From positions 1 through 39,533 of the forward strand of contig JAJRWG010000112.1 in the NCBI GenBank assembly GCA_024276895.1: a DNA stretch of 39,533 nt. The letters run 5' to 3'. The notes below the pieces were generated by a model that was given only the letters and a program-made list of their open reading frames with translations, made no database searches and was not told where the DNA came from. Below, one piece after another: positions 8,699 through 19,023 of this stretch (position 1 is its first letter; each line of letters opens with the position of its first letter). Source of the stretch: Bacteroidota bacterium. GTDB taxonomy: Bacteria > Bacteroidota > Bacteroidia > Bacteroidales > F082. The position numbers and the translations under genes are program-made.

Positions 8699-9988
8699 AT
8701 GAAGAAAAAAGCCATTGTTTTCGTTATTGTTCTCACTTCCGTTTCACTGGTCGGCATTGTTTTTACCCAGTTGTTTTGGGTGAAAAAGTCACTGGACCTG
8801 AAGTCGGAACAATTTGACAACAGTGTGCGCATTGCCATAAAAAGTGTACTGAATCAATTTATGGACATGAAGAACGACAGCGTATTTCAGCAAAAGCTAC
8901 TCCTGATCTCCTGTCGCAAACCCAAACTGGATGTAACGGATGTTATACCACCGCGTTTGCTGGACTCCCTGCTCACGGAAGAGTTTATTTGCATGGGATT
9001 GGGCGGGAGCTATTATTATGGTTTGTACGACAGGTCCATTGGCAGGTTTGTGGCAGGCAGATATCCCGATAATGAACAACAACTCCTGGAGTCACCCTAC
9101 CAGTTTTCGGTGGCCAGTCTGTTCCGTCCGGGCGATTACTACCTGAGCATCTTCTTTTCGGGTAAGTCGGGCTTAGTGCTACGACAAATGGAAGGCTGGT
9201 TGTTGCTTTCGGTTTTTTTCCTGATCATTTTAATCATCAGTTTTATTTGGGTAGCTTACACCATCTTCAGGCAAAAAAGGCTGTCCGAAATGAAGACCGA
9301 CTTCATCAATAACCTGACCCACGAGTTTAAAACACCCATTGCCACCTCATCACTGGCGGCAGAAATGCTGTTGCGCCCGGAAATCAGTGACGAAAAAGAC
9401 AAAGTAAAAAAATATGCCGGCGTTATCCTTGATGAAAATCTGCGACTTCAAAACCACGTGGAACAAGTCCTTCAGGTAGCTTTGCTCGAAAAAGGACAGC
9501 AGCAATACAAATTCCGCCGGGCCAATATTCACCAACTGGTAAGTTCGGCCATCGACAGCTTCAGCCTGATCATCAAAGAAAAAAATGTGGACATCAGCAT
9601 CAGTCTGGATGCGGACCGGTACATTGCTGTTGCCGACCGCGCCCATATTCTGAACGTTTTTCACAATTTAATTGACAATGCCATCAAATATTCACACGGC
9701 AGACCCGTTATACAGATCAGTACATGGAATACAAAAAACCACATCGTCATACGTGTAAGTGACAAGGGAATTGGCATCAGTCCCCAGCACCAGAAAGATA
9801 TTTTCAAGAACCTGTTCAGGGTTCCGATGGGCAACATTCACGATGCGAGGGGTTTCGGACTCGGCCTGTACTATGTAAAAACAGTGGTCAACCACCACAA
9901 CGGACGCATTGAAGTAAAAAGCGAATTGGGAAAGGGATCAAGTTTCGATATTTACCTGCCTTTTAACGAAGAGAAACTCAAGGTGTAA
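8699..9988 (+). CDS. Sensor histidine kinase (two TM helices flanking a periplasmic domain)
   Basis: H-box FINNLTHEFKTPIATSSLAAEM, N-box NVFHNLIDNAIKYS, G-boxes VSDKGIGIS and GFGLGLYYVK; ATG 8699 preferred over the TTG at 8684. Confidence 0.93.
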   Translation: MKKKAIVFVIVLTSVSLVGIVFTQLFWVKKSLDLKSEQFDNSVRIAIKSVLNQFMDMKNDSVFQQKLLLISCRKPKLDVTDVIPPRLLDSLLTEEFICMGLGGSYYYGLYDRSIGRFVAGRYPDNEQQLLESPYQFSVASLFRPGDYYLSIFFSGKSGLVLRQMEGWLLLSVFFLIILIISFIWVAYTIFRQKRLSEMKTDFINNLTHEFKTPIATSSLAAEMLLRPEISDEKDKVKKYAGVILDENLRLQNHVEQVLQVALLEKGQQQYKFRRANIHQLVSSAIDSFSLIIKEKNVDISISLDADRYIAVADRAHILNVFHNLIDNAIKYSHGRPVIQISTWNTKNHIVIRVSDKGIGISPQHQKDIFKNLFRVPMGNIHDARGFGLGLYYVKTVVNHHNGRIEVKSELGKGSSFDIYLPFNEEKLKV

Positions 9989-10067
9989 GGAACTTGCTTT
10001 TACCACGTCTTATTTAAATAAAAGCCAGGGGGAAACAGCCGGTGTTTACTTAATAAAAACTAAGAAA

Positions 10068-10799
10068 ATGAAAACGGAGAGCGAAAAAGTAAGGATACTG
10101 TTTGTTGAAGACGACCCGAACCTGAGCATGGTTCTGCAAGACTATCTTGAAATGATCGGTTACTCCATACGCCATGCTAAAAACGGGGTTGAGGGTTTCA
10201 ATTATTTTATGGCCGAACCTTTCGACCTGCTCATCCTCGATGTGATGCTGCCGAAAAAAGACGGTTTTTCTCTGGCCGCCGATGTCAGGGCAAGCAACCA
10301 ATCCGTACCCATCATATTTTTAACCGCCAAAAGCCTGAAAGAAGACCGCATCAAAGGTTTTCAGCAGGGCTGCGACGATTACATTACCAAGCCCTTTAGC
10401 ACTGAGGAATTGAGCTTGCGCATCAAGGCCATTCTGAAACGTTGTGCCGTTCCCGGAAATCAATACCGCACGGGCACCCCCGAGTTGTTTGTCCTTGGTA
10501 AATACGAATTTGACAGTGGCAACATGATGTTGCGTTGCAAAGGTGTTGAAGACAAACGGTTGACCCGCAAGGAGGCAGACCTGCTCAAACTGCTTTGCAT
10601 TAACAAGAATAACATTCTGCCCCGCGAGGTTGCCCTTGAAACCATTTGGGGAGAGAATAACTATTTTATAGGCAGGAGCATGGATGTTTTCATTGCCAAG
10701 TTACGAAAATACCTGAAAGCAGACCCCAATGTCCGGATCATCAATGTGCACGGCATCGGTTTCAAACTGGAGATCAGGGGCGAACTGGTTCAACGCTGA
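10068..10799 (+). CDS. OmpR/PhoB-family response regulator
   Basis: Receiver (ILFVEDDPNLSMVL...DLLILDVMLPKKDG...IFLTAK) plus winged-helix output (LTRKEADLLKLLCINKNNILPREVALETIWG...IINVHGIGFKLEI). Confidence 0.95.
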   Translation: MKTESEKVRILFVEDDPNLSMVLQDYLEMIGYSIRHAKNGVEGFNYFMAEPFDLLILDVMLPKKDGFSLAADVRASNQSVPIIFLTAKSLKEDRIKGFQQGCDDYITKPFSTEELSLRIKAILKRCAVPGNQYRTGTPELFVLGKYEFDSGNMMLRCKGVEDKRLTRKEADLLKLLCINKNNILPREVALETIWGENNYFIGRSMDVFIAKLRKYLKADPNVRIINVHGIGFKLEIRGELVQR

Positions 10800-10827
10800 T
10801 TTGTCCGTTTCCCCGGAAGTTTTTCCA

Positions 10828-12963
10828 CTACTGATTGATCCCCAGCAGCATCAGCATAAAAGCATCTTCCATGGCGGTTTCTTTGTAGGCTTCAAAACGG
10901 CCTGAGGCGCCTCCGTGCCCGAAATCCATGTTGGTATGCAGGAGCAGAATATTGTCGCCGGTCTTCATCTCACGGAGTTTAGCCACCCACTTTGCAGGTT
11001 CCCAGTACTGTACCTGACTGTCGTGCAGGCCGGTGGTAACCAGCATGGCGGGGTAGTCTTTTTCCCCGACCTGGTCGTAGGGTGAGTAAGAAAGCATGTA
11101 TTCGTAGTATTCTTTTTCGTGGGGATTTCCCCATTCGTCGTACTCGCCTGTGGTCAGCGGAATGCTTTCGTCAAGCATGGTGGTTACCACATCAACAAAC
11201 GGAACGGCGGCAATCACCCCTTTGAAAAGGTCGGGCCGGTAGTTCACCACTGCACCCATCAGCAGCCCACCGGCGCTGCCACCCATGGCAAACAATTTAT
11301 CTGTCGTCGTGTAATGCCCGGCCAGCAAGTATTCGGCACAATCGATAAAATCGAAAAAAGTATTTTTCTTTTTTAACAGTTTCCCGTTTTCATACCAATC
11401 TCTTCCCATTTCTTCACCACCCCGGATGTGTGCAAGTGCAAAGGCAAAGCCCCTGTCGAGCAGGCTCAGCCGCGAAGACCGGAAAACGGACTCAATGCTG
11501 TAACCGTAGCTGCCATAGCCGTATAGCAGGAGCGGATGCTGCCCGTTTTTCTCAAAACCCTTTTTGTAAACAATACTGACCGGTACCTTCACACCGTCGC
11601 GTGCTGTGGCGTACACCCTCTCGGTAATGTAATCGTCATGGTTGTAACCGCCGACGACCTCCTGCTGTTTCAGCAGTACTTTGTCACGTGTAAGCATGTC
11701 GTAGTCGAAGACGGAATTGGGTGTTTTGAGCGAAGTGTAGCCGTACCGCAGCAATTTGCTGAAGTAATCGGGATTGGAGGTAGTGTAAGCGAAATAATCG
11801 GCTTCGTCAAAGGAAAGGTAATGGTCTTTTCCTTTTTTTAAGTCGAAGATGCGTAGTTGCCGCAATCCGTTCCTGCGTTCGGTCAGGACAAAAAAGTCAT
11901 TGAAAACATCAACATCTTCGAGAAGTACATCCCCGCGGTTGGCAATTACTTCTTTCCAGTTTTCCATGCCTGTTCGGTCTTCCGGGGTTTCCATGAGCCG
12001 GAAGTTTTTGGCTTTGTCGTTGGTCAGGATCAGAAAACGCTTACCCTGGTGCGAAATGCTGTACTCCAGCTTTTTCTGCCGTGGTTGAAAAACTGTAAAT
12101 TCTCCTTCGGGATTGTTGGCATCCAGAATGCGGTATTCCGAAGACAGCGTGCTTTCCGAACCGATCACCAGGTACTTTTCCGATTTGGTTTTGTAAATGT
12201 AGGTGTTGTAAATGGAATCTTTTTCGTGGTACACGAGTTGGTCTTCTTCAACCGGAGTACCCAAAATGTGTTTGTAAATCTTATACGGCCTCAGTGTTTC
12301 GTCTTTCACGGTGTAGTAAACGGTTTTGTTGTCGTTGGCCCACACCATTCCGCCCGAGGTGTTACGGATACTTTCTTTGGCAAGCTCACCGGTTTTCAGA
12401 TTCTTAAAATAAATGGTGTACTTGCGACGGCTCACCGTGTCCACACTGTAAGCCAGCAACTGGTTGTTGTGGCTGACCTCCCAGTCACCAATCTGAAAAA
12501 AGGGATGCCCCTTGGCCATTTTATTGCCGTCCAGCATGATCTCTTCCGCAGCTTTTCCCTCCTGTAAAAGTTTTTTACGGCAGTAAACAGGATATTCTTT
12601 CTTTTCTTCGAAACGGGTGTAATATTCGTAGCCTTTTACACGGTAAGGCACCGACATGTCAGTCTGTTTGATGCGTCCGACAATTTCGTCATAAATCTTT
12701 TTCTGCAATGCTTCCGTGTCTTTCAGCACTGCTTTGGTGTACGCATTCTCGGCTTTTAAATATTCGATGACCTCCGGGTTCTCCCTTTGATTAAGCCAGT
12801 AATAATTGTCGATGCGGGTATGTCCGTGTTCCTCGAATTCTGTCGGGATCTTTTTTGCTGTGGGAGGCTTCATTTCATTTTTGTTTTGCTGCTGGCATGC
12901 CTGTAAACCGCTAAATAAAGTGGCAAGAACGACGGCCTTTAAAAAATATTCTTGAATATTCAT
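10828..12963 (-). CDS. ptrB: Prolyl oligopeptidase-family serine peptidase (oligopeptidase B-like), lipoprotein-type signal
   Basis: 711 aa; GGSAGGLLMGAVVNYRPDLFKGVIAAVPFVDV catalytic Ser motif, HIRGGEEMGRDWYENGK, HTNMDFGHGGASGRF; LxxC-like N-terminus (FSGLQAC). Confidence 0.92.
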   Translation of the reverse strand: MNIQEYFLKAVVLATLFSGLQACQQQNKNEMKPPTAKKIPTEFEEHGHTRIDNYYWLNQRENPEVIEYLKAENAYTKAVLKDTEALQKKIYDEIVGRIKQTDMSVPYRVKGYEYYTRFEEKKEYPVYCRKKLLQEGKAAEEIMLDGNKMAKGHPFFQIGDWEVSHNNQLLAYSVDTVSRRKYTIYFKNLKTGELAKESIRNTSGGMVWANDNKTVYYTVKDETLRPYKIYKHILGTPVEEDQLVYHEKDSIYNTYIYKTKSEKYLVIGSESTLSSEYRILDANNPEGEFTVFQPRQKKLEYSISHQGKRFLILTNDKAKNFRLMETPEDRTGMENWKEVIANRGDVLLEDVDVFNDFFVLTERRNGLRQLRIFDLKKGKDHYLSFDEADYFAYTTSNPDYFSKLLRYGYTSLKTPNSVFDYDMLTRDKVLLKQQEVVGGYNHDDYITERVYATARDGVKVPVSIVYKKGFEKNGQHPLLLYGYGSYGYSIESVFRSSRLSLLDRGFAFALAHIRGGEEMGRDWYENGKLLKKKNTFFDFIDCAEYLLAGHYTTTDKLFAMGGSAGGLLMGAVVNYRPDLFKGVIAAVPFVDVVTTMLDESIPLTTGEYDEWGNPHEKEYYEYMLSYSPYDQVGEKDYPAMLVTTGLHDSQVQYWEPAKWVAKLREMKTGDNILLLHTNMDFGHGGASGRFEAYKETAMEDAFMLMLLGINQ

Positions 12964-13013
12964 CAGGGAGGAGATTTATATTGGAAATCCTGTTCGGGTT
13001 AAGCGTATTTTTA

Positions 13014-15335
13014 TCAGAAATACAGGTTCAAACCCAGGCTGGGCATAAACGGCAACTGGTAAACAACTTCACCGCTGATCAGGTCAACGTAAAAAACATT
13101 GTCACGGTTGTAAACGTTTGTAATGCTCAGGTTAACAACCAGCTTTGTACGGGCACTGAAATAAAAGTTCCTTTTGGCGTCAATGTCCAGGCGGTGGTAG
13201 GTGGGCAGTCGTCCGCCAAACAAATCGGCATAAAGCACACCCAGCTGGCCGTTTTCAGTTAAATAGTCGGTGTTGACACCTCCCGGAAAAACAAGGTATT
13301 CGTAAAAACCCTGAACCTGTGTAAAGGGAAAGCCACTGCCGAAGTTCCAGCGTGCACTAAACTCCCACTGTTTTTTTGCACCGGTAACGTAGGACAAAAC
13401 AGCATTCAGGTTGTGCCTGCGATCGTAGTTCGGGGTATAGCTTACCAACTCCCCATTTGGGGTTTCGTATTCGCGGTTCACAAAACCCAGCGAATACACA
13501 AACCAGAGGTAGATCTTCTTGTAATCATATTTTAATGACACATCCAGTCCGTAAGAATTTCCCCTTTCGATGATAAAATCTTTGGTTTGCACGTCGCTGG
13601 CACCCGGAGGCGCTTCACCCTGGTCGTAAACCTTAAAACGGTTAATGTTGGTAATCTGCGGGTACTGCTTGTAGTAGCCTTCCACATTGAGGTTGATGTA
13701 GCGGCCGATATCGAATTCGGCGCCAAGTATCACATGATTCGATTTTTGCAGGCGGGATTTACGCGGCTGGCCGGCAAAGCTTTCCGGGAGATTTTCAGGT
13801 CCGGATAAAAAGCCGTAAAAAAGGTTGACCACATCCCTGTCAGAGGTGGCATCAATCAGGTTCTGCGAATACATCCCGGCAGCCAGCTTCAGACGGAAGT
13901 GCTCGCCTGCATTGAACTTGACCGCAATCCTGGGTTCGGGAGAAAATTCAGCTAGCGAGGCATACCATTGCGCCCTGAAACCCGGTTCAATGATGAATTT
14001 GCCAAAGACGGCCTTGTACTTTACATAAATACCCAACTGGGTGGTGTTTTCAATCTGCTCAATACTCTTTCCCAGAAAATTCGTAAAGAAATACTCCGTC
14101 CGGTAGCCCTCAATTTCAATTCCGTACTGCAATTTGTTCTTCCCGTAAAAGTAGGAAAAGTCAAGTTTTCCTGTAAAGCCGCCGATCATGCTTGAGCGGT
14201 CGTTGAGCGCGGTGGAGTTGATGCCGCTGTTGTACTGCGAATAGGCAAACAGGCCCTCGACCAAAACCGGCGAGCGCCCGGGAATAATGACAAAATTGAG
14301 CCCGCCTCCGAACGAGTTCCAGCCAAAATCGGAAACGGACTTGTAATTGTTTACCTTGTCGGTAAAATTAAATCCGAAGATACTGACCTTGCTTCCGTTG
14401 GCTGCGTTAATCGATATCTTCCCGTATAAATCCATGAAGTTGAACGGCAGGCCGTCTTCGTCAATATAATCGTAAAATATTTTTGAGCTTTCAGCCAGGA
14501 AAGAGTTTTTAAACGAAAGAATCATGGAGGCACTGCCTTTGTCGGGTGCTTTTTGTTTCACAATGGGCACTTCAAGCAGCGCTCTGGAACCGAAAGTGGA
14601 AGCGCCCACAGACCCGGACACCCTTTTCTTGTTACCGTCTTTGTAGCTGATGTCCATCACCGCCGAAATCCGTCCGCCGTATTCGGCGTTAAAGCCCCCT
14701 GTGTACACCTCGGCATTGCTGATCAGGTCGGTCTCAAAAACCGAAAACAAGCCGATGGAATGGAAAGGATTGTAAATGGTCATGCCGTCGAGGATGACCT
14801 TGTTTTGAATGGGTGTGCCCCCCCTGACGTAAAACTGCCCGCCCTGGTCGCCTGTGAACACAATTCCGGGAATGACCTGCAGGTATTGAGCAAAATCAGC
14901 CTGCCCGCCGATGCTGGGGATTTGCTTAATTTCTCTGGGCGATATCTGAATGACCGATGTCCTTGTTTCGGTCTTGGCTTCGATGCGTGCCGCATTCACC
15001 GTAACCGTTTCCAGTTCAAATGACGATTTTTTCAGAAACAGTTTGATGTCAACAAGATCATTCTCTTTAAGGGTAATAGCTCTTCTGATGGTGTCAAAAC
15101 CAATGTAGGTAACCAGGAGGGTGTAATTACCCGTCGGCACTTTGGTGATGAGAAAATAACCGTTGACGTCTGTGGATGCGCCATGGGTGGTGCCCTCAAG
15201 AAAGACATTGGAGAAAATGGCCGGTTCGCCTGTTTCTTCTTCAAACACAAAGCCCCTGACAGAAGCCACCTGCGCATTGGCGGATATTGCTAAAAACAAG
15301 AATGTTACGAAAAATAAAAGGTAGGTTTTGTACAT
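13014..15335 (-). CDS. TonB-dependent receptor with N-terminal carboxypeptidase-regulatory-like domain
   Basis: Likely start MYKTYLLFFVTFLFLAISANAQ at 15335; GFVFEEETGEPAIFSNVFLEGT domain, plug QYLQVIPGIVFTGDQGGQFYVRGGTPIQNKVILDGMTIYNPFH. Confidence 0.9.
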   Translation of the reverse strand: MYKTYLLFFVTFLFLAISANAQVASVRGFVFEEETGEPAIFSNVFLEGTTHGASTDVNGYFLITKVPTGNYTLLVTYIGFDTIRRAITLKENDLVDIKLFLKKSSFELETVTVNAARIEAKTETRTSVIQISPREIKQIPSIGGQADFAQYLQVIPGIVFTGDQGGQFYVRGGTPIQNKVILDGMTIYNPFHSIGLFSVFETDLISNAEVYTGGFNAEYGGRISAVMDISYKDGNKKRVSGSVGASTFGSRALLEVPIVKQKAPDKGSASMILSFKNSFLAESSKIFYDYIDEDGLPFNFMDLYGKISINAANGSKVSIFGFNFTDKVNNYKSVSDFGWNSFGGGLNFVIIPGRSPVLVEGLFAYSQYNSGINSTALNDRSSMIGGFTGKLDFSYFYGKNKLQYGIEIEGYRTEYFFTNFLGKSIEQIENTTQLGIYVKYKAVFGKFIIEPGFRAQWYASLAEFSPEPRIAVKFNAGEHFRLKLAAGMYSQNLIDATSDRDVVNLFYGFLSGPENLPESFAGQPRKSRLQKSNHVILGAEFDIGRYINLNVEGYYKQYPQITNINRFKVYDQGEAPPGASDVQTKDFIIERGNSYGLDVSLKYDYKKIYLWFVYSLGFVNREYETPNGELVSYTPNYDRRHNLNAVLSYVTGAKKQWEFSARWNFGSGFPFTQVQGFYEYLVFPGGVNTDYLTENGQLGVLYADLFGGRLPTYHRLDIDAKRNFYFSARTKLVVNLSITNVYNRDNVFYVDLISGEVVYQLPFMPSLGLNLYF

Positions 15336-15491
15336 GCGATTCCCATTTTCCTGATAGTAAAAAAGAAGGCGCAAGATAAATAAAAAGTGCTTTGACGGTG
15401 AAACTAATTTTGACAAGTTTCCGGTACTGACAGCACGCCCTGTTCAGGCGTGGGCGTTTGAAACAACGGTGGCTGTTTCTCCTGCAAAATC

Positions 15492-15529
15492 AAAAAAGAG
15501 CAGCTTCCAAAACCGAAAGCTGCTTTTTT
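15492..15529 (-). terminator. Rho-independent terminator (possibly bidirectional)
   Basis: aaaaaagagcagctt-ccaaaaccg-aaagctgctttttt. Confidence 0.7.
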
Positions 15530-15594
15530 ACACCGAAGCAAACAGAGGACGAAAAACTAAGCAGTTTAATGTCAGTTTCCTGCCAGCGGTTTCT

Positions 15595-16503
15595 TTAGTA
15601 GCGGATAATGGAATAGTTCGACATGGCTGCATTTACCTCCAGGTAAATTTTGTTCGCGGCGCTATCGAAGTTGGCAGTCCGGTAATGTCTGTGGTCAACT
15701 TTTTCAAAGCCCTGAATTTCCTTGACCGACAAAACCGCACTGATCTTCAAATCACAGCCCGATTCTTCCGGCACTTTAAGCACAAGCTCCGACGCTCCTG
15801 CATCAATGTTAACACGGGTTTCGGGATATTTATCACCCAACTTGACCTTTAAGGAAGCCGCACCGCTTTCCAGTTCCAGGTTTTTGACTTTAAAAGGGCT
15901 CAAATCGAACTGCACGGCGGCTGCACCAACATCCAGGTTAATGTCCCACACGGGCTTTTTGTTGAGCCTGACCCTGACTTTGCTGTGGGGTTTCTTGTTA
16001 AACAACAGGCGCGAATTGGAAGAACCGATGGTGATGACAACCCGGTCATCAGTCACTACTTTTGAATAGGTGTATCGCATATCGGTTTTGTTCTGGCTGA
16101 AATGAAGCAATGCCTGAGTGGTGTCGAGCAACATGAATTCACCTGCTGCTGCCGACATGTTGAGGGTGGCAAAATCAATGCTGTCTTCGTTGGAAATATC
16201 GAACTGCTGATCGAAAACCGTCTTACCCGATTCGGGCCATTCCGTTTCCTCCTCATCGGGAAATTTACTGGAGACAGTGCGGTCAAGCATATAATACACC
16301 GATCCCGCCAGGACGGCCATCACCAGCCCGATCCTGATCCATTTGCCGGCCGGCAGGATGGAAACACCCCACAGAATCAGCACAACAGGCCACAAACGCC
16401 ACAATTCCCTGAAATCGAAGTAAATCAGGTTGAGATTCTCCAGCGTGAAAAGCACCCCGATCAGTATCAGGATGACTCCCCAAAATATGTTTCTGTATCG
16501 CAT
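15595..16503 (-). CDS. Membrane protein with LiaF/toast-rack-like C-terminal domain
   Basis: 302 aa; N-terminal TM segments (IFWGVILILIGVLFTLENLNLIYFDFRELWRLWPVVLILWGVSIL) and beta-rich repeat C-terminus (VGAAAVQFDLSPFKVKNLELESGAASLKVKLG). Confidence 0.75.
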   Translation of the reverse strand: MRYRNIFWGVILILIGVLFTLENLNLIYFDFRELWRLWPVVLILWGVSILPAGKWIRIGLVMAVLAGSVYYMLDRTVSSKFPDEEETEWPESGKTVFDQQFDISNEDSIDFATLNMSAAAGEFMLLDTTQALLHFSQNKTDMRYTYSKVVTDDRVVITIGSSNSRLLFNKKPHSKVRVRLNKKPVWDINLDVGAAAVQFDLSPFKVKNLELESGAASLKVKLGDKYPETRVNIDAGASELVLKVPEESGCDLKISAVLSVKEIQGFEKVDHRHYRTANFDSAANKIYLEVNAAMSNYSIIRY

Positions 16504-16584
16504 AAGGCTTAATTTTTTAAGTTATTGAACTTTCACCGGATCGTGCGGCAATTCATTGTCGCCTCACTAAAACGGCAGGGTTTT

Positions 16585-17031
16585 TCAGGAATCAATATTC
16601 CCGGATGAACGCAGCAACTCGGGTTTGATGAGCAGCACCCCGACTGCAACCAAAATTAAAGGCCACAGATCGAGGATGTGGGTGTAAGGCATCAGGCGGT
16701 CAACAAGAAAAAGCAGTCCGAGAAAAATAAGGATCATCCCGGCAATAATGCTTCCGTTTGTTCCGTTTCCGTTTCCTTTTTCGCTTACGGTGGCGTCAGG
16801 GCTTTTTTTTTCCGAGAGGTCTTCGTAATCGTGCAGGGGTTCTTTTTGGATGGGAATCACGATCCACATAATGATGTAAACCAATATTCCGCTTCCTCCG
16901 AACAAGAACAGCAACACAAAAGCAATCCTCAGGATGACCACATCAACCCTGAGATAATCGGCGAGTCCGCCGCAAACACCACCGATTACTTTTTCGGTAG
17001 CTGACCGGTATAGCCTTTTTACATTCTCCAT
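16585..17031 (-). CDS. PspC-domain protein
   Basis: KRLYRSATEKVIGGVCGGLADYLRVDVVILRIAFVLLFLFGGSGILVYIIMWIVIP. Confidence 0.92.
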   Translation of the reverse strand: MENVKRLYRSATEKVIGGVCGGLADYLRVDVVILRIAFVLLFLFGGSGILVYIIMWIVIPIQKEPLHDYEDLSEKKSPDATVSEKGNGNGTNGSIIAGMILIFLGLLFLVDRLMPYTHILDLWPLILVAVGVLLIKPELLRSSGNIDS

Positions 17032-17307
17032 TTTATTTCCAGTTTAAGTCAATAAATTTTTATCATTCGATTGTGGTGCAAATATATTGCGTTCGGCAGA
17101 CCGTGTAAACAGGAAATCGGCGAACGGGGGAATTTGGTCGGTAAACGGGGAGAACGAGCTGATGTTTTCCTGTTTCACCCCGGGCAAAAAGCCACAGAAA
17201 ATACTCCTGCGGCTTACCGGGACAGCCTGCAATTTATACATCTATCTAAATAAGCTCTAAATTAGTATGGCGGTTGAAAATCCTGAATTTTAATGGAGGG
17301 AATTTCG

Positions 17308-17315
17308 TAACTTTG
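17308..17315 (+). promoter_or_regulatory. Putative -7 element TAACTTTG upstream of citrate synthase
   Basis: TAnnTTTG match; implies a leader of about 190 nt. Confidence 0.4.
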
Positions 17316-17507
17316 TCCCTCTTAAAAAACATGCAGTTCATTTAAATATAATAAATCTGGCACGGGTATATGGAAAAACACCATCAGTTAAGCCGCTGCT
17401 CAACCGGACAGCGTTCCGGCTATCGGCACCCTGTCCCGGGTTTTCAGATTGCATTGAACAAAGAATTTTGAAATGAATTTTAAACTAAATTAATAAAAGC
17501 AAAAATT

Positions 17508-18815
17508 ATGTCTGGATTAAAAGATAAGCTGTACGACAAGATCCAAGCCCATCGTCCCCGCGTGAAGCGCTTGTTAAGCGAGTATGGCGACCATGTGGTC
17601 TGTGATGTTACGGTTCAGCAGATCATCGGTGGAATGCGGGGCATTAAAAGCCTGGTTACGGATATCTCCTACCTGGACCCTTACGAGGGCATCCGCTACA
17701 GGGGTTACACCCTGCCCGAGGTATTTGAAAAACTTCCCAAACCTCCCGGAGATGAAATGCCTTATGTGGAAGGTTTGTTTGACCTGCTGCTCACCGGTGA
17801 CATCCCCACCGAAAGCCAGGTGGCTGATGTCATTTACGACAGCGTGAACAGGAGGCAACTTCCCAAGTATGTTTACGAAGTTATCGACGCATTCCCTAAC
17901 CAAAGTCATCCGATGGTTATTCTTTCGGCTGCGGTGATGTCCATGCAAAGGGAGTCCATGTTCAACCTGAGGTACCAGCGCGGGATGAACAAACTTGATT
18001 ACTGGGACCACACTTACGAAGATTCCATGAACCTGATGTCCAAAATTCCGGTTATCGGGGCCTATATTTACAATAAACTCTACAACAAAGAACGTATCGG
18101 TTACCAGGATCCCACCAAAGATTTTGGCGCCAACTTCGCTTTCATGCTGGGCAAGGAAAAACCATACGATGATGTTTCGAGAATGTACTTTATCATCCAT
18201 GCCGACCACGAAGGAGGAAATGTAAGTGCGCACACAGGGCACCTGATCGCCAGTTCGCTTTCGGATGTTTATTATTCTATTTCGGGCATGATCAACGGCC
18301 TTGCCGGCCCGCTGCACGGACTGGCAAACCAGGAAGTTCTTCGCTGGATTCAGGACCTGCGCAACAAGATGGGTGACAAACTTCCCTCCCACGACGAAAT
18401 GAAAGAATTTGTATGGAAAACCCTCAACAGCGGACAGGTGATCCCCGGCTTTGGCCATGCCGTTTTACGCAAGACCGACCCCAGGTACTAGATCCAACGT
18501 GAGTTCTGTTTGAAACATTTGCCCTCGGACCCGCTGTTCGAGTATGTGAATATTCTTTACGATGTTGTTCCCGACATTCTTCGCGAGCAGGGAAAAGCCA
18601 AGAATCCCTGGCCAAATGTGGATGCGCATTCAGGCGTTATCCAGTGGTATTACGGGCTTACCCAGTACGACTACTACACCGTTTTGTTCTCCATCGGACG
18701 TGCACTGGGCGTGCTGTCGAACATCATTTGGGACCGCGCGCTGGGTTATCCGCTGGAAAGACCGAAATCCATCACCACCGATATGCTCGAGCAGATCGTT
18801 GGTTTGAAAAAATAA
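17508..18815 (+). CDS. gltA: Citrate synthase (eukaryotic-like type), reading frame interrupted by in-frame TAG at 18489-18491
   Basis: 17508-18491 gives the N-terminal 327 aa ending [14 protein letters not shown]; the same frame continues [19 protein letters not shown]...[16 protein letters not shown]...[12 protein letters not shown] to TAA at 18815. Confidence 0.9.
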
Positions 18816-18840
18816 AAGAATCGGATTCAGACGCTAAAAA

Positions 18841-19006
18841 GAGGCTTTCTCAAAAGTCTTTTTATTAACAATTGTTTACTTAAAGCACCCTCTGTGCCGC
18901 TTTGCGGATCCTTTGTGGAACTTTGTGTAACAGCGTATTAGAGCTATGTCATAAAGCTGCACAAAAAAGACCCGGAGGGACACAAAGGACTTTTGAGACA
19001 GCCTTC
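18841..19006. mobile_element. MITE-like element with imperfect terminal inverted repeats
   Basis: gaggctttctcaaaagtcttt (18841-18861) versus aaaggacttttgagacagccttc (18984-19006), near reverse complements; no internal transposase. Confidence 0.5.
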
Positions 19007-19023
19007 TTTATATTTTGGCAGGC

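Noticed and set aside
11857-12567. 236-aa plus-strand ORF
   Set aside because: Antisense to the prolyl oligopeptidase gene.
17574-18458. 294-aa minus-strand ORF
   Set aside because: Antisense shadow of citrate synthase.
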